The notes under the pieces are model-generated. The model worked only from the letters and a program-made list of their open reading frames with translations, was not told where the DNA came from and searched no databases. A program made the translations under genes and the position numbers. A stretch of 64,000 bases of DNA, taken from contig JANQBS010000109.1 of the NCBI GenBank assembly GCA_033085395.1, positions 1-64,000 of the forward strand. The letters are read 5' to 3'. This document shows positions 45,301 through 56,072 of this stretch, piece by piece. This stretch comes from Xanthoparmelia taractica. Lineage: Eukaryota; Ascomycota; Lecanoromycetes; Lecanorales; Parmeliaceae. Within the stretch, counting starts at the first letter, position 1; each line of letters begins with the position of its first letter.

Positions 45301-46152
45301 ATGCCCGCCTCCACCCACGAATCAACAGCACCTTCATACATATATCTCACAGACTCAACTGACAATCTTCCTCCGACTGTAGTAGAAATGTCTGACGAGC
45401 TCCCACCCTATACCCCTCAAGCCCTCAGCGACATCCTTCCCATCTACCACCCCGCCAACACCAACCACCACATCAGCATCTACACCCTGCACCAAACCTC
45501 TCCCGACCACCTCCTCCTCACTCTCCGCCACCACTCTTCCGAGTCCGCTACCACCTACACCTCTACCCTTCCCGTTTGCAAAATCCGGACCAACAAGACC
45601 GGCGGCTTCATGAACCGCAAGCCGCATGTCATCATCACCACGAGCGAGAGCGACGAGAGCCTCAATCAGCCACTGGCGGAGGGAAGATTCGATATACACG
45701 GGACTGGGACGACGATAACGTATACTCACTTGCCTAACATGCAAATGATCCAGCGGCTGGAGCTTGAGGATTCGGGGTCTCAAAGGCTGAGGACAACGAT
45801 TTGGGGTCATGAACATTGGTGGATGCCGAATCCAGGCAATAAAGCTGTCTTGGAACTCACAAATGAGATGAATGAGATTGTGGCAAGATTCGTGCATACG
45901 GTTCCCGTGTCGCAGGTGACGGGCTCGGGCAGGATAGGTAGTAGTGGAAAGAAGAAGGTGGATAAGGAAGAGTTGGGAGACCTTCACATCGTTGATGCAT
46001 CGGCCGAAGGTGGCAGGGAAGAGATCATATGTAGCGCTATGGTCGTGGTGGAGAGGGCGAAGAGGAGGGCCAACAATATCAGCTGTTCTGGGGTAGGAAA
46101 GGCTACGCCGGCATGGAGTCTCGGTTCTGGACCGCCAACTGGAATCATATGA
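45301..46152 (+). CDS. Uncharacterised protein, 283 aa
   Basis: This is a single exon with an ATG in good context after a pyrimidine-rich leader and TATA-like box. There is no signal peptide or membrane segment, so it is probably cytosolic. The N-terminus has a Pro/Tyr motif region (LPPYTPQALSDILPIYHPA, about 34-52). A beta-rich core follows with alternating hydrophobic residues (HHISIYTLHQTSPDHLLLTLRHH, IWGHEHWWMPNPG, AVLELTNEMNEIVARFVHT). A basic Gly/Lys stretch lies near 225, followed by a C-terminal helix VVVERAKRR. The beta-rich core resembles Tubby/LURP-like folds only loosely; this is a guess, not an assignment. The last 20 residues look less conserved, so an unrecognised 3' intron is possible. 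Confidence 0.7.
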   Translation: MPASTHESTAPSYIYLTDSTDNLPPTVVEMSDELPPYTPQALSDILPIYHPANTNHHISIYTLHQTSPDHLLLTLRHHSSESATTYTSTLPVCKIRTNKTGGFMNRKPHVIITTSESDESLNQPLAEGRFDIHGTGTTITYTHLPNMQMIQRLELEDSGSQRLRTTIWGHEHWWMPNPGNKAVLELTNEMNEIVARFVHTVPVSQVTGSGRIGSSGKKKVDKEELGDLHIVDASAEGGREEIICSAMVVVERAKRRANNISCSGVGKATPAWSLGSGPPTGII

Positions 46153-47223
46153 AGGTGATTCCGGACCTCAGGAGGGTTGAAATCGAGAGGACAGTAGTGC
46201 TTCTAACGACGAAAATGAACAATGGCAAGAAATTTGTGGCGATACGCTACTATGCGACGGAAGTGAGACATTACCAAGCTCTTGATTCGGTACCGGTGCG
46301 GAGCGAAGTTGGAGGATGGAGGAGATGAGTATCGACAGCCGCAGGACAGTGGAGTCTCCCCATCCTCTTTGTTACCTTTGCGCATGCCATTATTGGCCCC
46401 TCCACCTCAGCTCCGGCGGATCTTACGGACAATCGCCAGGCCAGAACTTTCACGACCAGGCTATTGGAGTAGGTCAGGTAGTCGGCGACACGAAAGGGTC
46501 ATCTACGCAAGGAGCGCTACACCGACTCTGTTCTCCAGATGTCTCTCCAATTGTCTTATGCGCGCGTCGAAGCTGGCTCCAAGCGTCGGAAGTTCCATGC
46601 TCTTTGAGCTATGATTGCTATTGCCTACAAGACTTGAAATGGCCTTGAGTGGCACCAGGGACAGCACAAGCACTCCTGCAGACGAAGATGCTGGGATCTT
46701 CGCCCGCTTCAACAAATGTTGGTATGTCAATGTTGCACGCAAAGACGAAGATGTTCACCTCCTCTCTCTCCAAGACCATCTCATTCTCACCATCCTCGTC
46801 ATCCTCGCCATTCTCGCCAAAGAAACTTTGATTCAGAGATTACAGAGCGGTCTTCTGGAAGCCCTTCATCCCTCCACATTGGCGCCGACTGATCTTGACG
46901 GCGTAACATGCTGTGTCCTTTGCTCTTGGGTTAACACTGGAGAGGGCCGGGACTGGTACGCAGATGAGGTTTTATCTCATTCATTCCTTTCCAAAATATC
47001 AAATTGATGATGCGTCTAATGAATGCTGAAAGCTCGTCGCGCCATAATTGTGGCCAATGCTATCACAATGTACCAGGATAAGAGGGACATACGATTTTGA
47101 AGGAAGGAGAGGAGCATACACAGTACGATCAAAAACGTGTTACAAGTCAGTCAAAATATTGATCATACGTCGAATTAGTATCTACTTTATTTAGAGAGCC
47201 CCGGAATTCCAAGTCCCCAGGAA
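46153..47223. other. Gene-free stretch
   Basis: No supported gene. Overlapping frames around 46282-47007 on both strands have no recognisable domain. Confidence 0.45.
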
Positions 47224-47457
47224 CTAATGCAAGGCTATTGAAGGCTTTGCCACTGCCGCTACTATTTTATAATTGACGACGATTTCGTTGTCGGCATTGC
47301 CTTTTTCGGTGCCATCGATGCGAACACGGGTCGTAGCGGACGCCTTCCGCCAACCAACCCCGCACGCCGGCAAGGTGAATACAATGATGCTGCCATCAAC
47401 AATAATCGGAGTCCTAGTCACATTTGTCGGCTGCCAAATACAGGACCTCGAGTTCAT
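47224..47457 (-). CDS. Possible small protein, 77 aa
   Basis: A minus-strand frame with an ATG at 47457 and a normal stop reads like protein (TRTPIIVDGSIIVF, RKASATTRVRIDGTEKG, NEIVVNYKIVAAV). It has no signal peptide, domain or clear splice sites. It stands divergent to the secreted Cys-rich gene at 47706. It could equally be a fragment or a chance frame. Confidence 0.25.
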   Translation of the reverse strand: MNSRSCIWQPTNVTRTPIIVDGSIIVFTLPACGVGWRKASATTRVRIDGTEKGNADNEIVVNYKIVAAVAKPSIALH

Positions 47458-47583
47458 TACAACGCCGAATAGGGCCGAAATCAATACGAGATGGATTCAC
47501 AACCAATCAATTTCCATTCCCTCACTCCCCAAGTCTCACTCAAGTAGGAGCTTAGTCCATATTCTCCGTTCCCGGGTGGTGTT

Positions 47584-47590
47584 TATAAAA
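47584..47590 (+). promoter_or_regulatory. TATA-like box
   Basis: TATAAAA lies 122 bp upstream of the ATG at 47706. The distance is acceptable for a gene with a 5' UTR of about 90 nt; there is no further support. Confidence 0.35.
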
Positions 47591-47705
47591 CCCTGCTTTC
47601 CTGCCTCACCACCATGCTTTCCGTCCATGACTTCACTTACCCTCTATTTCACCATTTGTACAGTACAGCTATAGCATATTAAATTCTAGATCCTCTCCCA
47701 CGGTG

Positions 47706-49072
47706 ATGCGTACCGCTCATTCCATTGCTGCGGTGCTTTGGCTCGCTGTCCAAACCGTGTTTGCCTCACCTAACAACGGCGTCGAAGCACGAAACCTTAC
47801 GCCGCAACAATGTTCAAAGATTGTCGTAGTCATTGATGCGCTCAAGCTTCATAATGCTACCCCATTCTGTTCATCCTTTCTTGGCATAGTGCCCACTACT
47901 ACGACTACCATCTCTGTTGTGAAGACGACCAGGTGAATGACCTCGCACGCTCAGAATCAATCAGTCTCGGTACCTGACTCTTGACCAGCACCTCTACCAC
48001 TACCACTACTGTGATCAGCGGAACAGCTTCGTGAGTGCCTGAGACGCTCTCCTATCACCAGGCTCCTCGTACTAACCAATGAGTAATAGGACCTCCGTTA
48101 TCTTTGAGCCAGGGAACCCTCCGGCAACTACCGCACCAGCTCGAGCTCGTCGTGGACAGGTGGAAGGCAGCGTGGATGCAGTACCCGAGGTCATTCAACG
48201 CAATGCAAAGCCCCCAATTCCTACCTGGCTGACATCCGTTGCCTCCTCCGCCATCTCCAGTGCTTGCGATTGTCTAAGCATTCCAACACCTATTTCCAAT
48301 ACGACTCAATTATCGACTTCAACGGTAGCAGTTGTAACCACCGTGACTGTTATTGTATGTGGCTTCCATTACTACGTGCTTCCAGAAGACGTGCAACCCA
48401 ACACTTTGAAGCTTGGAGCTAACTCATCTTAGACGACTCCTGCAGTGGTCTCCAAGACCTATTACCGTAAGCCAGCATAAACTTTAAGCTCTCATCCACC
48501 CAGCCACAGTCCATCGTGTCTCCCGTGCACTCCCAAGGCTGACATACGTCACACAGCCTGCGCCACCCCAATTCCGACCTTGACACCACAGCTACCTTAC
48601 GGCCTCTCCAACGGAGTCGGCGTGGTCAGCACGTCAGGAAACAGCAAATACGCTTTAGATACACCGCAAGGCGCCTCTGCAGAAGCATGCTGCAATACCT
48701 GCTTCTTCGAGATCCCATACTGCTTCCAAGCCTACTGGTTTTTCTACGAAGGATGCGTCGTTGATCAGGTATGTTTACTTTTTAGCCAGAGACCAATGTT
48801 TTCGGGTCGATGATGATGATGATGATGATGATGGCAAGCTTTGGGAGCTTTCGTGCTCAAAGACTTCTGCCAGCCAGCATTATGAAACGTATGCTGACAT
48901 TGCAATCTTCCAGGCCGATACCGTCACGGGGAGTGGTGAGGGTGTCAGTACTATTTGTCCGCAAGGGACTGTCGAAGGATTGACGTATTCGAATGACACG
49001 AACGCTGCGTTCAGGAGTACTGGGGATTTCGCGGGGCCGTGCGGACAGACTTATGATAATTTGCCGTACTGA
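47706..49072 (+). CDS. Secreted Cys-rich protein of unknown function, 312 aa
   Basis: The model is join(47706..47932,47989..48030,48090..48354,48433..48466,48557..48768,48914..49072), and all five introns are GT-AG in phase. The signal peptide is about residues 1-19 (ends VFAS). A short helical segment (LTPQQCSKIVVVIDALKLHNATPFCSSFLG) is followed by a Thr-rich linker. A basic RARRG site could be cut by Kex2-type protease. A Ser/Thr region comes next, then a C-terminal Cys domain (about 190-312). Its Cys pattern is ACATP, ACCNTCFFEIPYC, EGCVVDQ, TICPQG and PCGQTY. The last intron is 145 nt and contains (GAT)8. The organisation resembles other fungal secreted proteins of unknown role. The mini exons (42 and 34 nt) are the least certain part of the model. 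Confidence 0.65.
48809..48832 (+). repeat. (GAT)8 microsatellite inside an intron
   Basis: Eight perfect GAT units lie within the last intron of the secreted Cys-rich gene and lengthen it relative to its neighbours. Length variation there would not change the protein. Confidence 0.8.
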
Positions 49073-51854
49073 CGGAAAGGAGATGAAGTAGGGGAATTTG
49101 AAGGATGTAAAATTGAACGGAGAAATGTCATCATCCGTCCCCTTTCTTTCTTTTTCCTGCTCATCAATACTGGTACTTTAAAAGACCAGCATCACCTTTC
49201 AAAGCTATGGCTTCCTGCCGCATAGGAGAGAACGCTACTTGACTGGGATGATCCAGTAGGCGTTGTCACAGTGTTGACACATCAAGCGCACTTCCATGTA
49301 CCGGTCCCATTTGAGACCTTGGACTTCCCTTACTTCGCAAATATTGAAAGTCGTGGCCAATAACTCCCGCTAAATCAATCTGTTCAAGCTCAATACGGTC
49401 ATGGAATCGCGTAAGCGTTGAGCCTCGTACCCGAGATCTTACTGACCATGCAGTCACTAAAAGCCAAGCTTGAGGCCTTCCACTATTTGAGCGGCCAAGA
49501 ACCAAGATCTGCTATACTTTATTCAATGCTTTCATGATCATGTATACTCGACCAGATATACGCATCTTTTCTGTCACTTCCTCTCAGGCCTTAAAGCCGC
49601 CAGCCTAGGCGTGAGAGCAGCCCTTGATATCATTGCACTCTGATAAGATAAAAATAAGCCTTACAGTTTCACTCTGTCAGACTGCTACTGTTTACTCGCA
49701 CTGCTTGGACCGAGAATGAGCAGAGCTATACAAGAGGAACGTTGAATATGGCTTCTTCCTTTGCAATCCTTTGATGTTAGGCCGTAGTTGAGCCTACCGA
49801 GATGATCAATATTGCCGAAGGCTCAACGCCGCCGCTAATGCCATTTCCTTCGTCCCAAAACCGAGCGAGTTCAGTTACCATTGTTTCAAAAACCAACGTT
49901 TCAAGATAGGCTTATGCGGATACCAGACAAAGACTCTGAAGGCTTAAAGTCTGGCATTCCTCGATTTTGCAATTCCGCAAACAGAAGTCTCAAACAAAGG
50001 CCGAGGACATGATTTACAAAAAAAAGGCACACTGAAAGTCCAATTCTCTCCCGTCTCGAATCAAACACAACTCTCTACCCTTCCCACACACACTTCAAAA
50101 CCCAAGTCTCAACCCTTCCGTTCCAACAAAATCCTCCAGGGCACAAGCAAACCTCCACCCGCACCCGCGACTACGGCCTCAACCCCTCCATCAGCACCAG
50201 ATCCAGCAAGAAGAAGATCGCATAATACACGAAAAGGGCCCGTCTGCCCAAAAAGAAGCTTTGCGGTGAGGACGACTCAGAAGGCTTGGACGTGCTAGTA
50301 GAGCTCCGTCTATGAAGAAGCGGGTGGGGGAGTGGAGGAGATGAAGGGACTGGACGAATGGGTTGGTTGGATTGTGGTGCAAAAGCGGACAGTGTGGTTG
50401 ATGAGCGTTTCGGAGTACGTCAATGGCTACTATGCAACGGTGGCGACAAACCTTTTTTACTTTGAGGAGTATAATGGGTGGGTGGGTGGGCGGATGCATG
50501 GTCAGTACCATGACATGAGTGAAAAACAAAAATTTCAAAAGCTATGCGCAGAAAGGAAGATGCTGATTTCTGGAGTCGGGGTGGGCAGATCCGGCTAATT
50601 CCTTTCAATGTGTAGGGACGCCGAGGTGGCATTCAGTGGATTGCTGAACACGATGCCATGTTTGAGCATACTAATCCGTTGGTTTCCATGCAAGATCCTG
50701 CCTGATGCAGTGAGTTCAACTACGCGCTTCAGTGCGCGAGCCCTGATCATTGTACTTCCTGTTCTGTTATATCATTCACCTTTAACACCCTTGATAAAGA
50801 CCCTAGGCCGAATCGAGCCACTCGCACAGCCGTGAGCTTTGAAAGTCGTGTCCATTTTCAGCTTATCTCTTTATCTGATCCCGAGTCACGTGCCACTAGT
50901 CTTAAAGCAGGTATCCACACCATTTCCCTTGACCATTATTTTCACTATGTAAGCGCTAGCCTCATCCGAGGTCTTTCACACATTATCACGGAGACGAGTA
51001 AGATGACCGTACATATCCGCAGGAATCCCCGAGACCGCCCTCCCTCCCGCGCAAGCCCGGGTTAGTGCTTGACCACATGCTGCATGATCACCTGCCTTGA
51101 AGAAATGATTCGCATGTTATGCACCCACACAGATATGGCTTTCTCTTACCTGCCCCGGCTGCGTACTTTTTGGCCATTACTTAGTCCATAAATGCCCCGC
51201 AATCAGGCAGGTCTGAAGAATCGAATGCCATGAGGGGTTTTGGTATTCGGAATCCTTGCGGAGTTGTTCGCCAACCACCATCACAGGATTGGTGAGAGAG
51301 TATATACCTACCGAAAAGTGAAAAACCCGACCCTGCACTTGACCGATTTCGTCCACTAATCTAACAATGAATGTTCAAGGAATTAACTTACAATGTGTTT
51401 GAAATCGTACGGCAATTCTCGGTCTATGCATGTACCGAAGCTGTGCAGGTAGCACCTTGAGTCCACGTCGTGCCGTTTTCAAAGTGTTGTCCATTGTTCA
51501 GTTGATCACAGCGGCGATATCATGTCCATCCGCGCTCGCTGATACATATGTTGTCGGATCATGGTAGACTCAGGGCGGCGATTTTTTCACAGATGAACAG
51601 ACAGCAGTGACCAAGGCAGACTTCTGCGAAACATCCGACTTGCCTTACGACCCCTCCCTGTTAGCGGGCAAAGCTTCAGAGTGACTCAATCCTTTGTGTC
51701 ACTCATATCCTACCACCACAGCCTCTCTACTCATCTACCTAGTACTTCTTCTCATCTTCACCAATACTCATAACCTTACTCTCCTCCAAGATATTGTTCA
51801 GTACGAGTTCAATAGCAGACAACCCTTGGTATCACTGATCCAGTTATTCTGATC
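49073..51854. other. Gene-free stretch
   Basis: No supported gene in 2.8 kb. Overlapping frames near 50191-50632 are AC- and GT-rich and have no domain. The end would hold the promoter of the Hsp70-like gene. Confidence 0.5.
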
Positions 51855-53270
51855 ATGGAGATTAGTACCACAGAATCAAGCCTATCGCATCTGGATATTC
51901 CTTCGCCCGATGCCAAAAACCCTGTCGTTGTTCCAGTCGGTCTCAACTTTGGGCCCACCTGGCTCTCGATTACCTTCTTCATCGACCAAGATGAATTTTA
52001 CACCGGTATTCCGTGTGGCGACTTTTATCAGGGCTTTTTTCAGTGTATTCTGCGCAAGGAGGTGCAATGTGGCTTCTATGATCGCTCCAGCGAACGCCAT
52101 TCCACCTCCGCGGTGCCATATTACACAAGCCAAGAAAAAGCTATGCAACTCGTGGAGACAATCTGCGAACACATCGAGAGCGCTATACGCATGGGAGCTT
52201 CAGCTCTCGACAACAACCCCGCCCTCAGGTTCAAGGTCATTGCCGTCACTGTTCCCGATCACTGGGATGAGGCCGCACGCAGGCATGTAGCAACTGCTTC
52301 GAGACTTGCTGGACATCCTCTTGACGGATCACACATGATTATCCCGCTCTCACGAGCCATCCAGTCAGCCTTCCAAATGAACAGAGTGACCGAAAGCAAA
52401 TACCTCACCCTGCTTATCGACTACAACAAAGCATACCTGCATCTGATGCTTGTTGAAATGTGTCCGAAGGCCTGTGTAATGAAAGGACAGGTCTATTTTA
52501 CTCGACTCGGAGAAGACGAGCTCCACAAAGCACCAATTTCGGGAAGTGCCGGCACTTCTGACCAGGAGAGTCTCACTCACAATGTTGTCAGCGGCAAGCC
52601 TACAGGTGGCTCCCAAAACGACGACGAGGGTACCAGCAACCTCTCCACCGGACAATCTTCTAGCGACGACCTGATATTTCCTATCAGCGACGTCCACACT
52701 GGTGGCCTGCCTATCCGCGAGCGTCTGACCTCCAACTCTTCCGCTACCAGACCTTCCTCTAGCAATGCCCCTTCTCGCGACAACTCCGAAAAGAGCGCCG
52801 CTGTGCCTGACGAGTTCTATGCTCAACATCCAGTCTGCCACAACCAAGCAACCCACTTCAAGCCGATTCTCGATGCTGTCTCTAAATTCATGCTTGTCAT
52901 GACAGCACCGGAAGTCTCAAGCCCAGCCAAGCCCGCTTTCACTGCTAGCCATAACTTCATGGTTCGATGGCCAGCACCGAAAACCTCAAATCTAGCCTCA
53001 GACATGCCGAAACGGTCATACAAAGTCGGCGAGGTCAGAGACGCCGTCCGGGATGTCAAATACATTGTCATCGACGGAGAAGCTTCGATTCCCGGCCTGA
53101 CGGACCTGAAAAAAATGATTGAGCAGTCATTGGTCAACGAAGACTGGATCACCGTCCTGGGGACAAAGCGAGACTGCGGAGCATACGGCGCAGCTCTTGC
53201 GGCGAGGCGACAATTAGAGAATCCGAAGCATGTGGGCGACTGGAAAGACTTACCGGGATACGGGCCCTGA
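51855..53270 (+). CDS. Divergent Hsp70/actin-like ATPase-fold protein, 471 aa
   Basis: This is a single exon. VVVPVGLNFGPTWLSITFF (about 24-42) sits where Hsp70 proteins have the first phosphate loop. VIAVTVPDHWDEAARRHVATASRLAG (about 128-153) matches the Hsp70 region that precedes the INEPTAAA motif, here IIPLSRAIQSAF. YLTLLIDYNKAYLHLMLVEM replaces the second phosphate loop (FDLGGGT). YIVIDGEASIPGLTDLKKMIEQ followed by GAYGAALAARRQ matches the adenosine region and the closing YGAA motif. A Ser/Asp-rich linker (about 230-330) is inserted in the nucleotide-binding half, and the Gly-rich loops are eroded. There is no substrate-binding domain or C-terminal lid. Fungi have many such Hsp70-like proteins of unknown role. 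ATP binding may be lost (inference). Confidence 0.78.
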   Translation: MEISTTESSLSHLDIPSPDAKNPVVVPVGLNFGPTWLSITFFIDQDEFYTGIPCGDFYQGFFQCILRKEVQCGFYDRSSERHSTSAVPYYTSQEKAMQLVETICEHIESAIRMGASALDNNPALRFKVIAVTVPDHWDEAARRHVATASRLAGHPLDGSHMIIPLSRAIQSAFQMNRVTESKYLTLLIDYNKAYLHLMLVEMCPKACVMKGQVYFTRLGEDELHKAPISGSAGTSDQESLTHNVVSGKPTGGSQNDDEGTSNLSTGQSSSDDLIFPISDVHTGGLPIRERLTSNSSATRPSSSNAPSRDNSEKSAAVPDEFYAQHPVCHNQATHFKPILDAVSKFMLVMTAPEVSSPAKPAFTASHNFMVRWPAPKTSNLASDMPKRSYKVGEVRDAVRDVKYIVIDGEASIPGLTDLKKMIEQSLVNEDWITVLGTKRDCGAYGAALAARRQLENPKHVGDWKDLPGYGP

Positions 53271-53589
53271 AGGAAGGTTGTGTGACCTTCTGAATTAGAT
53301 GGAGATGGGCACGAGAATGGAGACGAAGCTCAAACATATTATCCCTGTTAGAGATACGGTAGATACCTTATCTCCAGACTCTCCCCAAATTCTCCTCCTC
53401 TGAAAATACAGAGAGATATCCATCGATGAAAGGACAAAATTGCTCGCTCATGCCCACATAACGAGGTTTAAATTTGCTTTATGCGAAGACGTAATCGTGA
53501 GATTGTCCTGCTTGCCTTGCTGTTGTACCATTGAGATGTCCTTTCCTTCCAAATCTTCAAGCAACCAAGCGCGAGTGATCATCTGCCAA
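53271..53589. other. Short gene-free stretch
   Basis: 3' flank of the Hsp70-like gene. No feature is recognised. Confidence 0.5.
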
Positions 53590-54440
53590 CCATGCAAGCT
53601 TCAATCGACGCCTCACCTCCCCATCCAATCCACCACACGTCCACCATCCCCACCATCCCCCCTCTCTCATCCCCCCTCTCATCCCCCTCTGAAACCCCCC
53701 CCTTTCAAAAACCCCCCCCCCACCTTCCCTCCCTCCCTTCTCAACCACACACAAAACCCCCCAACCTCTCCCCTCAACCAACCCAAACCACCAACACCCC
53801 CCCCCCCTAAAATCCCCCACCTTAACCTCCCCCCTACACCCCCATCCCCCCAAACCTCCCCTCCGCAACCGCCACCGCCGCCACCGCCGTCGCCACCACA
53901 ACCCTCCTCGGCGCCCTCCCTTCCTTCTTCCCCCGCTTCACAGGCACATACCTCGCTCCCACAACCCCCACCCCTCACCTCAACTTCCTGATCCGCCAAC
54001 CCCTCGTCCCCCGCGGCGTGGATTTTGTGCGCGAGCGGTAACAGCATGAGTTCTTGCAGGACATGAGACTGGTGTGCTGTAGCTACGGGGCGGGAGTGGT
54101 CGACGGTGAAGATGTCGAGGTAGGCCGGGGGGTCGAAGTCGAAGGAGGGGTTTGTGAGTTTGGTCCACCAGGGGAGGGTGGGCCAGACGGAGACGGATAC
54201 GGGTATTGGGTCTGGGTTTTGGGAGAGGGGGGAGGAGGAGGAGGAGGAGGAGGTGTTGGTATTCGTGTTGGGGGAAGGGGTTAGGGGGTGCGATGATGAA
54301 GGGGGTTAAGATGCTGTGTGAGGGTGAGGGTGAGGGTGAGGGTGTTGGTAAAGGTATTGGTGTTGGTGGTGGGTTCAGTAGAGACGTGCGTCGTGATAAT
54401 GATGGCGGTTATGGTGCTGGCGAGGAGGAGGTGAATAACT
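53590..54440. repeat. Strand-asymmetric low-complexity tract (C-rich then G-rich)
   Basis: From about 53590 to 54000 the plus strand is almost all C, T and A with C runs up to about 10. From about 54060 to 54440 it is G-rich, with a (GGA)n run near 54230-54251 and four AGGGTG units at 54321-54344. The switch point makes a large imperfect purine/pyrimidine mirror with G-quadruplex potential on opposite strands. Homopolymers make frame calls here unsafe. Confidence 0.7.
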
Positions 54441-54472
54441 GATGCTCGAAGTCGGTAAAGGGAAGAGCACAT
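53679..54472 (-). pseudogene. Damaged or mis-read signal-anchored protein frame
   Basis: From the ATG at 54472 a minus-strand frame encodes MCSSLYRLRAS, a hydrophobic helix (VIHLLLASTITAIIITTHV) and a Thr/Asn-rich stretch, and then stops at 54281. A second frame just downstream reads convincingly (VSVSVWPTLPWWTKLTNP, FDFDPPAYLDIFTVDHSRP, HQSHVLQELMLLPLAHK) before dissolving into Gly-rich low complexity. The two would make one type II membrane protein if a one- or two-base shift in the intervening repeats were removed. This could be a true frameshift, a sequence error in the repeats or an unrecognised intron. The family is not recognised. Confidence 0.4.
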
Positions 54473-54890
54473 GGTTGATATCGATCAATCAAGCCAAGAG
54501 AATAAGATTCCCATAAGGTAATCGAGGAGCGAGAGTTGCCGGATTTAGGGAAGCACGCCGGCGTCTGATTCTTACGGTCCTGGGTTTCTATTATCATTAT
54601 TGTTTTTGGATTTGAAAGGCGATGATAGGACGGGCTTATATCATGGTGACTTGTTTCTTGCTTAGGCTTGCGCTTAATGGTGTGCTTGGATGGGACTTGC
54701 GCCGAATGCTTTGGGCCTGCGCAGAACAAAGTACTAGTTGTTCAAGCTAATGCTAACAGCGATGCGAGATACTAGGATACTGCGTTGGAAGATGTATACA
54801 ACGAAACTTAAAGACCTCAGTAGGTAGAACATAAAATTAGACGACAATTTGTGCATTTCTCGTGAACCCACGGCCGACGGGACCATCCCC
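54473..54890. other. Short gene-free stretch
   Basis: Spacer between the damaged frame and the secreted glycoprotein. Nothing is recognised. Confidence 0.5.
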
Positions 54891-56072
54891 TCATCCAAGT
54901 TGCCCAGCTCCCTTCTCCGTCCTTTCCAAAATTCTGCTTATCAAAGCATTGCCCTCCAAGGATCCCTTTTCCTCCGTCCACTCGTTCTGCACCACCCTCA
55001 TCGGATCCCTAACCTTCAAGCCCCTCTCCCTCAAATGCCTCAACTCAATCCTGTTGACGTCCTGCCCGGGCTGCAACGTCGTGCCTTTCGGGCAGGACGA
55101 ATCATTCGGTAGCTGAATCCCAACACTTGCGTCGAACACGGCATCACTGACGCACCAACACAGGTCCTTGGGGAGGTCGAAATCGGCCACGGTCTGCGTG
55201 CCGTTGGCATATTGTTGATAGTTACCGGGAGGCCTGCCGCAGCGGTCTTCGATGCTGTTGAACAGGCGATACGCTTTATCGCCTGTAGACCAGCCCTCGA
55301 AGACGATGCGATGGCGGAGGGAGTCCTTGCCACCTTCCGGCCAGGGCGCGTTTGGGGTGGTGGCGTAATAAGGCTTTTGATAGATGTCGCAGACTTCGGT
55401 CTGGCATCCGGGATTCATTGTGGGTAAGGCAGCGGCAAGAGAAACGGCGTTGCCCACGAGGGGAGCCGGGTCGGTGTTGATGGTGACTGTGGCGTTTTCG
55501 GGGACCCAGGAATCGTTCCATGGGATGCAGGAGGTTGCTTGGTGCCACGAGGCTTCCGCCTGGCCGCACTGGTCGGTGCCGTTGGTTGTGACGATGTACC
55601 GGCCTAGCCCATCGGTCATGACGGAGCCGTCGTCGTCCCAGCCGTAAGTACCGCCGCCGCCGGAGGTGGTGCAGTACGATGCGTTTACAGTGGCTGATTC
55701 TGGAGAACCGGCGTCACGGCCGCAGGAAGCCAATATGTTATTGAACGTGATGCTGCATTGGTACGCGGTGGGGCTGGGAGGCACATTGTTCTTTTGACCG
55801 AAGTGTGGATCCACGGGGGGCTTGTACTGGAGGGTGCAGTTTTGCTCTGTGACGATTTGTGATCTCGTGAGATCTTGCTGGCAGAGGTTTTCAATTGCAA
55901 TGGTGCATTGGGCGTTACACAGCGGCGGTGCGTCGTCGTCAGAACAGTAGTAGCACCAGCCTTTGTTGTAGTTAGGCGCGGGAATTTGTTGAGGACTCTC
56001 TTGAGCAAGGACGATGCGGGAGATGAGGCAGATGAGTACGGGCAGCAAGACATGACCATGAACTGAACGCAT
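54891..56072 (-). CDS. Secreted Cys-rich glycoprotein of unknown function, 393 aa
   Basis: This is a single exon. I start at the ATG at 56072 because it opens directly into a signal peptide (MRSVHGHVLLPVLICLISRIVLAQ cut to about 24 residues). The upstream open frame lacks that logic. The mature protein has about 20 Cys, many in close pairs (GWCYYCSDDD, CNAQC, DLCWCVSD), and several N-glycosylation sites (NCTLQ, NASYC, NGTDQ, NDSWV, NATVT, NGTQT, NDSSC). A YGWDDDGSVMTDGLGRY segment sits mid-protein (about 150-170). The C-terminal 60 residues are charged and helical (RIELRHLRERGLKVRDP). No catalytic motif or named domain is recognised. It is probably a wall or extracellular matrix protein, by inference from secretion, Cys and glycosylation. 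Confidence 0.75.
   Translation of the reverse strand: MRSVHGHVLLPVLICLISRIVLAQESPQQIPAPNYNKGWCYYCSDDDAPPLCNAQCTIAIENLCQQDLTRSQIVTEQNCTLQYKPPVDPHFGQKNNVPPSPTAYQCSITFNNILASCGRDAGSPESATVNASYCTTSGGGGTYGWDDDGSVMTDGLGRYIVTTNGTDQCGQAEASWHQATSCIPWNDSWVPENATVTINTDPAPLVGNAVSLAAALPTMNPGCQTEVCDIYQKPYYATTPNAPWPEGGKDSLRHRIVFEGWSTGDKAYRLFNSIEDRCGRPPGNYQQYANGTQTVADFDLPKDLCWCVSDAVFDASVGIQLPNDSSCPKGTTLQPGQDVNRIELRHLRERGLKVRDPMRVVQNEWTEEKGSLEGNALISRILERTEKGAGQLG

Noticed and set aside
45355..45987. 210-codon minus-strand frame opposite the 283 aa gene
   Set aside because: It is an antisense shadow. The plus-strand frame has the start context, TATA box and protein-like composition.
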